Of a DNA stretch of 20,194 nucleotides, positions 1-5,953 are shown in pieces. Source of the DNA: OMOG01 sp041485845 (lineage in GTDB: Bacteria > Acidobacteriota > Terriglobia > Bryobacterales > Bryobacteraceae); NCBI GenBank assembly GCA_041485845.1, contig JBGPKH010000081.1, positions 1-20,194 on the forward strand, written 5' to 3'. Made by a program: the position numbers and the translations under genes. Each line of letters opens with the position of its first letter. Within the stretch, counting starts at the first letter, position 1. The notes beneath the pieces were generated by a model, which was not told the origin of the DNA, did not search any database, and worked only from the letters and a program-made list of their open reading frames with translations.

Positions 1-65
1 CCCCACATGCCGGCCAGTGGCAAGGCCGAGCTTTTCAAGAGAGACCTGCGGGAGACGGAGTTCAT
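1..65 (-). CDS. Tat-signal exported protein, N-terminal fragment (runs off left edge)
   Basis: The reverse strand from 65 to the window edge reads as an uninterrupted start of a protein, MNSVSRRSLLKSSALPLAGM and onward. It shows a polar N-region, the twin-arginine pattern S-R-R-S-L-L-K at residues 5-11, and then a hydrophobic stretch, which is the layout of a Tat signal peptide. The ATG at 65-63 is preceded by a full AAGGAGG Shine-Dalgarno with an 8-nt spacer, a strong start signal. Only 21 codons are visible, so the mature protein is unknown. In this bacterial group such signals often precede oxidoreductases, DUF1501-type or sugar-metabolism proteins, but that is family knowledge and not visible here. 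The gene lies 139 nt downstream of the TonB-dependent receptor on the same strand and could be co-transcribed with it. Confidence 0.75.
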   Translation of the reverse strand, partial: MNSVSRRSLLKSSALPLAGMW

Positions 66-73
66 CGAAGGGG

Positions 74-80
74 CCTCCTT
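74..80 (-). promoter_or_regulatory. Shine-Dalgarno of the Tat-signal gene
   Basis: AAGGAGG on the minus strand, 8 nt before the ATG at 65. Its first two bases are shared with the TAA stop of the orphan receptor tail at 79-81. This implies that an earlier upstream gene ended right on this ribosome site. Confidence 0.75.
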
Positions 81-144
81 AGAAAGTGTACTTCAATGCC
101 ATCTGCAACTGCCGCGGAAAAGCACCGCTCCCGGAGAATGGAGG
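79..144 (-). pseudogene. Orphan 3' tail of an Oar-like TonB-dependent receptor (tail A)
   Basis: The minus strand here reads SGAFPRQLQMALKYTF followed by TAA at 81-79. The motif R-Q-L-Q-M-A-L-K-Y-x-F-stop is the type of terminal beta-strand (beta-signal) that ends acidobacterial Oar-like receptors. No receptor body is attached: the intact receptor gene already ends at a TAG at 207-205. This tail lies 42 codons further on, in the same frame, with unrelated-looking Arg/Pro/Gly-rich codons between. I read it as a relic of another receptor's 3' end. Stop-codon readthrough producing an alternative C-terminus is a less likely alternative. A related tail occurs at 4073-4142. Confidence 0.55.
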
Positions 145-204
145 CCGCACGATCATGCCCCGCATTGGTCTTGCGATCCGCACCCGCCCCGGACTCACAC
201 CCAG

Positions 205-3200
205 CTACCAGGTCAAGCGGGCGGTATACTGCAACACCCGGGCGCCCTGCGCCGAGTTCCGAAGGCTGATGATGCCCTCCGTACTTGGTGTGCCAATGCC
301 CGGCTGGTTGAGCAGGTTGAAGGCGTCCAGGTTCAGCCGCAGACTCACGCGCTCGGTAATCGCCACGCGCTTATAGACGCTACCGGTGAGATTCGTGATC
401 CAGGGCCCGTTCACATATTGGTTGCGCAACGGATTCAGACCGGTGTCGTACGCTACCAACTGGTTGGTTCCGTCCTTCAGCTTCACGATAACGTTGTTCG
501 TGTTGTTGAAGTTCGCATCCACGGAGCCGTTAGCCACCGCGGGGTTGATGTTGTTCACCACGGGCGCGTAGTTTTGGGGGAGTCCCTTGACGCACGCCGT
601 CGCGCTGGCGATGCAACTTCCGTTGCCGTTGGCGATCACCGTGGCCGGAAGGTAACCGTTGTAGTACATGTAGCCCTTGAAGCACGCGCCGCCGCGGCAG
701 TCTTCAATCGGGTACTGCTTGCCGTACACCTCGAGTTTTCCGACCGCGCCCCAGTTGCCTGAAGGCAGGGCGAAGTAGCGGCTGTTCGAGGCGCCGTAAC
801 CGGCGATCTGCCAGCCGCCCACCAGGCGGTCCAGCTTGGAGCCGATGTTGCCGGCGAACTTCTTTCCCCGGCCGATCGGCAGGTCGTACAGGTAGTTAAA
901 GCGAATGCGGTGTTTGGGGATGTCGGCGTCCCTCGCGTAGCGATAGAAGCGGGTACGGTCTTCCACGCTGGCCGGGTAGGCGCCCGGCAGGAAGCGGTCG
1001 GGCTGGTCGATCGCATTCTGCGTGAAGTCACCGCCCTGAGACGGCGTTGCTCCAGTGGACATGGAGTTGCTCAGCACGTAAGTGAGCTGGAAGGCCAGTC
1101 CCTTGCTGAAGCGCCGCTCGGCTTCGAGTTGGATGCCCGAGAAGTTCGAATAGCCGAACTTGCTGTAGACGCGGATATCGCCAAGAACCGTCTGGTCGTA
1201 AACGCGGCGGGCAGTGTTCGCATACTTGCCCTGCGGAATCGCGAGGCCGGTGGTGGTATACCAGACGTAGCCGCTCACGGGGTTCCTGTTGAACAGCTCC
1301 ATCATTTCCAGATTCCGGCCCGCGGTGCCGATGAAGCCGGCACGCACCACCGTGTCCTTCACGATCTCGTGCTCGATCGTGAAATTCCATTCGTGCGCTC
1401 GGGCCGTAGGCAGGTCGGGATTGAGAGCGGTCATCTGCACGCCGGGAGCCGGCGGGGCGATGCGGATGGCGTTCGTGGAATTCACCCCGGTGATCACATC
1501 CGGAGCGTGACGCAACAGCGCATTCGGCAGGCCGTCCACGGTGTACGCGGAATCGTTCCAGCTCAACCGGTAGGTTCCCGTCATCGGCGGATTGAACCGC
1601 AGTTCGCTGAAGGTGCGGGCCGGAATGGGGAAGTAGTACATGCCATAACCGCCGCGGATCACAAGGTTGCGTCTGCCGAAGTGCGGGTTGTAGGAAAAAC
1701 CCAAGCGCGGGGTGAAATCGTGCTTGCTGGCTTTTATCAGGTCGTGCGGCAGCCCGGCCTGTTCGGGCGTCATGTACTTCACGCCGATGTCCGCATAACC
1801 ATCGGCAATCGGTTTGGTGGTATAACCGCTGTCGATCAGTTGCTGGATGGACACCGACCTCACCAGGCTCTTGCCGGGGAAATTCCACGCCGCAGTCATG
1901 CCGCGGCTGTCGAGATACGGTCCCAGGTACTGCCAGCGCAAGCCTGCATTGATGGTAAGGTCGCGCCGGACCTTCCAGTTATCCTGGATATACGCAGCCT
2001 CGTCTTTGCCCTTCATGTTGAAATTCTGCGGCCGCCGCTGCTGCACGTACGAGTCGGCGATACCCAGGAAGAAATTGGCGCCGTTGTCGCCCGTCTGCGG
2101 CTGCGTTCCGAAAGCCGTGCCGGTCGACGGATTGTAGATTGCCGTGGCATTGCTGGCATACGATAAGATCGATTGCTCGGGGGCATCGGGCAGCGTATCG
2201 AGAATCTCCTGGCGGTACCGCCAGCCGAATTCCAACTGGTGATTCCCGCGGTTCCAGGAGTAGTTCTGTTCGCCGCTGTAAACCTTGGTGTACTGGCTGC
2301 GCGGGACGATGCCGTTCAAACTCACGCCCTGGTAGAGCGCATTATTGATGTAGGGGGCGCCGTTGGCATTGAACGGGTTCGGCGTGCCGAACATCGCGGA
2401 GACGTTCTGGGCGGAGCTGGCTTGATTCAAGCTGTACTGCCAGTTGATCAGCGACACCGTGACCACGTTCTCCACGAATAACGCAGGCGTGAAAGTGTGG
2501 GTCCACGAGCCCATGGCCGTGTGCGACAGCTCAAGATAGGTCTCGCGGTTGTAGAGCTTGTCGGAGGTAATGGGGAATCCACCTGTCGAGAACGCCCGGC
2601 GATTCATCTGATCGTTGGCGCCTCGGGAGTAACGGCCGAACACGAGGTCCCTTTCGCTGAGGCGGTGGTCGCCACGGAAGGTCAGGGTCCGTTGGTCGAT
2701 GACCGTCGGCTGCAGCGCGGTGAGATTGCTCCCAACCAGCGGGCTAAGGCTATTCGTCGGCAGCGGCGTCACGCCGAACATATATTTGGCGATGGGGGAC
2801 AGACGGGAGATGGGGATCTGGTTGTTGATATACGGAGTCTTCGTGTAGTTGGGCCCGGCGGCGACAGACCACGGGTCGTAAAGCGTGATCCTGCGGTTTT
2901 GGCCGTCAATCAGGCCGCTGAAGTCGCCCTCGCGCATGGCCCCGGTCCATACGGCTGAGGTGGTGGTGCTCGCCTGCCGGTTACGCGATTCTTCCCAGGC
3001 GGCGAAGAAGAACGTCCGATTTTTGCCATTGTAGAGTTTGGGCAGAAATACGGGACCGCCGAGAGACGCTCCGAACTCGTTGCGCACCAGGTGCGGGGCC
3101 TTGGTAAACGTGTCCTGCCGCTGGCGCGCCACGCCGAACCCGCTGTTCCGTCCAGTGAGGAACATCGAGCCGTGCATATCGTTGGTTCCGCCGCGCGTGA

Positions 3201-3888
3201 TCATGATCGCGCTCGCGGGACGGTTCAGCTTGGCGCTGGATACGGCGGTCTCCACGCGGAACTCCTGAATCGTGTCGAGTCCGGGAGGCCGGGATTGAAT
3301 GGCGCCCGTGTTGCGGTCCTGAAGGTTCACGCCATCCTGCACGAGATCCATGGCGGAGTCTCGCAACCCATAAACCTTGGGCTGGCTCGAGCTTCCCTCC
3401 AGACCGGGCACGGCGATTTGCAACAAGGTCTGAATGCTGCGGCCATTGAGCGGAAGCTGCTCGATGCGGGCACGCTCCACGATGATAGCCACGGTTGGAC
3501 TGGTGGTTGAAAGCAGCGGGGTTACGTCACCGGCAACCGTGATCTGCTCGGTGGACCGCGCCACCTCCAGGGTTGTGTCGATCACCGCCCGCTGGCCGGC
3601 CGCCAAAATCGCTTTTCCTGCCCATTTTTGCATTCCGGGGACCGTAACCGTCAGGTTATACTCCCCCGTTTGCAGGGACGGGAACACATAAAATCCCGCG
3701 CCGTTGGCTGTGGTCTGGTACTTATTCTCCGTCTGCAGGTGCTCGAGCGCGACAATAGCGTTCGGGATCACAGCGCCGCTGGAATCGCTTATGGTGCCCT
3801 GAATCTGGCCAACGCCAGTCTGGGCGCACAGCGCGGAAGCCAAAACAAACAACGCAGATATGGAAAGCAGAACGCGTTTGAACAACAT
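205..3888 (-). CDS. Oar-like TonB-dependent outer-membrane receptor
   Basis: A 1227-residue outer-membrane beta-barrel protein, presumed to import or bind a large ligand with energy from TonB; the substrate cannot be told. A signal peptide covers residues 1-22 (hydrophobic, ending ALCA before Q). A carboxypeptidase-regulatory-like beta-sandwich follows at about 27-110 (GQIQGTISDSSGAVIPNA). A plug-like segment lies at about 115-240 (ITVAG, RIEQLPLNGR, LQDGVNL-type motif, TRGGTN). The rest is long barrel sequence rich in Tyr, Asn and Gly, ending RVLQYTARLTW with the aromatic last residue typical of BAM substrates. I chose ATG 3888 over the ATG seven codons upstream because GGAGGTGG sits 5 nt before it and the signal peptide then starts cleanly. 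It is transcribed toward the Tat-signal gene. Length fits the family (about 1000-1250 residues). Confidence 0.9.
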   Translation of the reverse strand: MLFKRVLLSISALFVLASALCAQTGVGQIQGTISDSSGAVIPNAIVALEHLQTENKYQTTANGAGFYVFPSLQTGEYNLTVTVPGMQKWAGKAILAAGQRAVIDTTLEVARSTEQITVAGDVTPLLSTTSPTVAIIVERARIEQLPLNGRSIQTLLQIAVPGLEGSSSQPKVYGLRDSAMDLVQDGVNLQDRNTGAIQSRPPGLDTIQEFRVETAVSSAKLNRPASAIMITRGGTNDMHGSMFLTGRNSGFGVARQRQDTFTKAPHLVRNEFGASLGGPVFLPKLYNGKNRTFFFAAWEESRNRQASTTTSAVWTGAMREGDFSGLIDGQNRRITLYDPWSVAAGPNYTKTPYINNQIPISRLSPIAKYMFGVTPLPTNSLSPLVGSNLTALQPTVIDQRTLTFRGDHRLSERDLVFGRYSRGANDQMNRRAFSTGGFPITSDKLYNRETYLELSHTAMGSWTHTFTPALFVENVVTVSLINWQYSLNQASSAQNVSAMFGTPNPFNANGAPYINNALYQGVSLNGIVPRSQYTKVYSGEQNYSWNRGNHQLEFGWRYRQEILDTLPDAPEQSILSYASNATAIYNPSTGTAFGTQPQTGDNGANFFLGIADSYVQQRRPQNFNMKGKDEAAYIQDNWKVRRDLTINAGLRWQYLGPYLDSRGMTAAWNFPGKSLVRSVSIQQLIDSGYTTKPIADGYADIGVKYMTPEQAGLPHDLIKASKHDFTPRLGFSYNPHFGRRNLVIRGGYGMYYFPIPARTFSELRFNPPMTGTYRLSWNDSAYTVDGLPNALLRHAPDVITGVNSTNAIRIAPPAPGVQMTALNPDLPTARAHEWNFTIEHEIVKDTVVRAGFIGTAGRNLEMMELFNRNPVSGYVWYTTTGLAIPQGKYANTARRVYDQTVLGDIRVYSKFGYSNFSGIQLEAERRFSKGLAFQLTYVLSNSMSTGATPSQGGDFTQNAIDQPDRFLPGAYPASVEDRTRFYRYARDADIPKHRIRFNYLYDLPIGRGKKFAGNIGSKLDRLVGGWQIAGYGASNSRYFALPSGNWGAVGKLEVYGKQYPIEDCRGGACFKGYMYYNGYLPATVIANGNGSCIASATACVKGLPQNYAPVVNNINPAVANGSVDANFNNTNNVIVKLKDGTNQLVAYDTGLNPLRNQYVNGPWITNLTGSVYKRVAITERVSLRLNLDAFNLLNQPGIGTPSTEGIISLRNSAQGARVLQYTARLTW

Positions 3889-3990
3889 GGATGCCACCTC
3901 CGGGATCATCCTGGATCGGATTCTTCGTTTGGCCCTGGGGAATAGAGGACGCAGCAGCTATCCCACCACTGGAATTAATTTCTGGGTCAA

Positions 3991-4019
3991 ACTATATATC
4001 GTTTGGGCGCCCATGTCAA
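3991..4019 (-). promoter_or_regulatory. Sigma-70-type promoter of the TonB-dependent receptor gene
   Basis: On the minus strand TTGACA (4019-4014, perfect -35) is followed after exactly 17 nt by TATAGT (3996-3991, five of six -10 matches). Transcription would start near 3984, leaving a leader of about 95 nt before ATG 3888. The spacer contains a perfect 10-bp palindrome, TGGGCGCCCA (4004-4013), a possible operator site, although 10 bp is short. Confidence 0.7.
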
Positions 4020-4025
4020 CGGCTT

Positions 4026-4068
4026 GGGCGGGGCGCGGCGGGCCGCGGCGGGGCGACGCGGGGCGGGG
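4026..4068 (+). repeat. G-run cluster, putative G-quadruplex motif
   Basis: Six runs of three or four G on the plus strand (4026-4028, 4030-4033, 4040-4042, 4050-4053, 4060-4063, 4065-4068) are separated by loops of 1 to 7 nt. This satisfies the standard G-quadruplex pattern. It lies just upstream of the receptor promoter, with the G-rich strand being the template strand of that gene, and directly behind orphan tail B. Any regulatory role is inference. Confidence 0.6.
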
Positions 4069-4072
4069 CGCT

Positions 4073-4142
4073 TCAGGAGCGGTACTTCAGCGCCATGTGC
4101 AAACTGCCGCATCGAAAGGGCGGCGCCGGTGATCGTTCCGAA
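4073..4142 (-). pseudogene. Orphan, frameshifted 3' tail of an Oar-like TonB-dependent receptor (tail B)
   Basis: Minus-strand codons 4142-4104 read FGTITGAALSMRQ. After one extra base at 4103, codons 4102-4073 read LHMALKYRS-stop. Joined, this gives FGTITGAA followed by a few residues and RQLHMALKYR, the classic C-terminal end of acidobacterial Oar-like receptors. The +1 base and the missing upstream barrel show that it is a relic. It resembles tail A at nucleotide level: positions 88-108 and 4082-4102 match at 18 of 21 bases, and CTGCCGC follows in both copies, separated in tail B by the one extra base. It lies between gltA and the promoter of the intact receptor. Confidence 0.6.
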
Positions 4143-4162
4143 CCACGTTCGAGAGAACGTGG
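4143..4162. other. Perfect hairpin, 8-bp stem with GAGA loop
   Basis: CCACGTTC-GAGA-GAACGTGG forms a perfect 8-bp stem closed by a GNRA-type tetraloop. It lies about 170 nt downstream of the gltA stop on the strand of gltA and has no T-run on either side, so it is not a textbook intrinsic terminator. It abuts orphan tail B. The rest of 4163-4332, between this hairpin and the gltA stop, shows no gene or clear signal that I can recognise. Confidence 0.4.
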
Positions 4163-4332
4163 GGCAAGCGCGACGGGATTAGTTAGCGGGACATCCAATT
4201 CTGTTTGCCGTCCGGCAGCGCCAAGCCTGCGCCACCACTCAGTGTGCCGTCACGCGTAAGAGAGACAATGAGCCCAAGAGCGCGACCAGGGGGGCGCGCG
4301 CGGGCGAGGGCGTCCGCCCCACTTCGTCCCGG

Positions 4333-5640
4333 CTACACCGCGGCCGGAATCCCGATCGCCTGTTTCTCCGCGGGCACGTGCCGGACGTCGGTGCCCGTGT
4401 AAACCTGGCGCGGGCGAGAGATCTTCTGCTCGGGATCGCGGATCAGCTCGTCCCACTGCGCCAGCCAGCCCACCGTGCGCGGAATGGCGAACAGCACCGT
4501 GAACATGTCGGGCTTGAAGCCCATCGCCTGGTAGATGATGCCCGAGTAGAAATCCACGTTGGGATAGAGCTTGCGTTTGATGAAGTACTCGTCTTCGAGC
4601 GCGATCTTCTCGAGCTCGAGCGCGATATCCAGCTTGGGGTTGCGGCCCGTCACCTGGAAGACCTGCTCCGCCGTCCACTTGATGACCCGTGCGCGCGGAT
4701 CGTAGTTTTTGTACACCCGATGGCCGAAGCCCATGAGCTTATACTTGCCGGCCTTGACCGCTTCGATGTATTCGGGAATTCGCGCTACGCTGCCGATCTC
4801 GTCCAGCATGCGCAGCACCTGCTCGTTGGCGCCGCCGTGCAAGGGGCCGGACAAGGCAGCGGCCGCCGCGGCCGTCGCCAGGTACGGGTCGGCCTGCGAG
4901 CTGCCCACCGCCCGCATGGCGTTGGTGCTGCAATTCTGCTCGTGGTCGGCATGCAGAATAAAGAGGATGGAGAGTGCCCGCGACAGCACCGGATTGGCCA
5001 GGTACTTAGGCTCCAACATCTTCCAAAGCATGTTCATGAAATTGGCGGTATAGCCCAGGTCGTTGTCCGGATACACGTAGGGCAGGCCGAGGCTATGGCG
5101 GTAGGTATACGCCGCGATGGTCGGCATCTTGGCGATCAGGCGCACGGTCTCGATCCGCCGATTCTGCGGGTCCAGGACATTCCGCGCCTCCGGATACACC
5201 GTGGAGAGCGCCGCCACCGTGCTGACCAGCATCCCCATGGGATGCGCGTCATAGCGGAAACCTTCCAGGAATTTCTTGGTGGTTTCGTGGAGCATCGTGT
5301 GATGCTTCACCAGATGGATCCACTCCTTCAACTCGGGTTCCGTGGGTAATTCGCCGTTGAGGAGCAGATAGGCCACCTCCAGAAAGGTGCACTTTTCCGC
5401 CAGTTCCTCGATCGGATATCCCCGGTATCGCAGAATGCCCCGATCGCCATCGATGAATGTGATACTGCTGCGGCAGGAAGCGGTATTCATGAAAGCGGGA
5501 TCGTAGGTCATGATCCCAAAATCTTCCGCACCCTCCTTGATCTGACGAAGGTCCATCGCGCGGATGGTGCCGTCGGTAATGGGGGCGCTGTACGATTTCC
5601 CATTGCGCCCGTCGGTTATGGTAAGAACCTGCTCACCCAT
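4333..5640 (-). CDS. gltA: Citrate synthase
   Basis: A 435-residue enzyme condensing acetyl-CoA and oxaloacetate to citrate, the entry step of the TCA cycle, in the cytoplasm. The catalytic triad is complete: His268 in GPLHGGANEQ, His307 in GFGHRVYKNYDPRA and Asp363 in NVDFYSGI, plus the HADHEQNCST block at 230-239. Length and motifs match the hexameric (type II) bacterial enzymes such as E. coli GltA. I start at ATG 5640 (MGEQVLTITDG), preceded by AAGGGG at a 7-nt spacing. The open frame continues 41 codons further upstream, but that extension does not look like the family. The neighbours on either side are envelope or secreted proteins, so the gene appears to be a single transcription unit, divergent from the metallopeptidase gene. 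Confidence 0.97.
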   Translation of the reverse strand: MGEQVLTITDGRNGKSYSAPITDGTIRAMDLRQIKEGAEDFGIMTYDPAFMNTASCRSSITFIDGDRGILRYRGYPIEELAEKCTFLEVAYLLLNGELPTEPELKEWIHLVKHHTMLHETTKKFLEGFRYDAHPMGMLVSTVAALSTVYPEARNVLDPQNRRIETVRLIAKMPTIAAYTYRHSLGLPYVYPDNDLGYTANFMNMLWKMLEPKYLANPVLSRALSILFILHADHEQNCSTNAMRAVGSSQADPYLATAAAAAALSGPLHGGANEQVLRMLDEIGSVARIPEYIEAVKAGKYKLMGFGHRVYKNYDPRARVIKWTAEQVFQVTGRNPKLDIALELEKIALEDEYFIKRKLYPNVDFYSGIIYQAMGFKPDMFTVLFAIPRTVGWLAQWDELIRDPEQKISRPRQVYTGTDVRHVPAEKQAIGIPAAV

Positions 5641-5734
5641 GAGGCCACCCCTTATTGGAGTTTCGTCACCCGGGCTGGCCGGCGTGCCGAATGGTTGGTC
5701 GGGCGCAAATCTCCGCTTGCCGCCTGACGATTCA

Positions 5735-5763
5735 AGTATGCGACAAGTCCGCTTCTGCCACAA
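5735..5763 (-). promoter_or_regulatory. Possible gltA promoter
   Basis: On the minus strand TTGTGG (5763-5758), a 17-nt spacer and CATACT (5740-5735, four of six -10 matches) would start transcription near 5728, about 88 nt before ATG 5640. The match is weak, and other placements in the 313-bp divergent region are possible. Confidence 0.3.
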
Positions 5764-5916
5764 GAGCTTTCGTTAGGTTGTTGAAGTATGCCGCAGTGCT
5801 GGAGGGTGTAATCCGAGCAAATCGAGGGTTATAGGAACCGGCCGGGTATGCGGATTGGGGCGTCGCTCTTTGGGGGCCATCGCGCTGTGGGACGGGGTGG
5901 GACGGGGTCTCCATAC

Positions 5917-5945
5917 TTGCGTTTGACTGTCATGAAAAATACAAT
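5917..5945 (+). promoter_or_regulatory. Promoter of the secreted metallopeptidase gene, probably giving a leaderless mRNA
   Basis: TTGCGT (5917-5922), 17 nt, then TACAAT (5940-5945, five of six -10 matches). The start of transcription would fall at about 5952-5954, on or next to the ATG at 5954. There is no Shine-Dalgarno before that ATG. Both facts point to a leaderless transcript. The wider 5641-5953 region also carries a 10-bp tandem duplication (TGGGACGGGG twice, 5888-5907) of no obvious role. Confidence 0.45.
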
Positions 5946-5953
5946 AAGTTCCG

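Noticed and set aside
1771..1792. A third copy of the 88-116 / 4082-4110 repeat (GTACTTCACGCCGATG)
   Set aside because: It is an internal part of the receptor coding sequence (KYMTPEQ in a different frame) and the match is short, so it is chance similarity.
910..2166. A 418-codon plus-strand open frame opposite the receptor gene
   Set aside because: Composition and lack of domains mark it as an antisense shadow of the receptor coding sequence.
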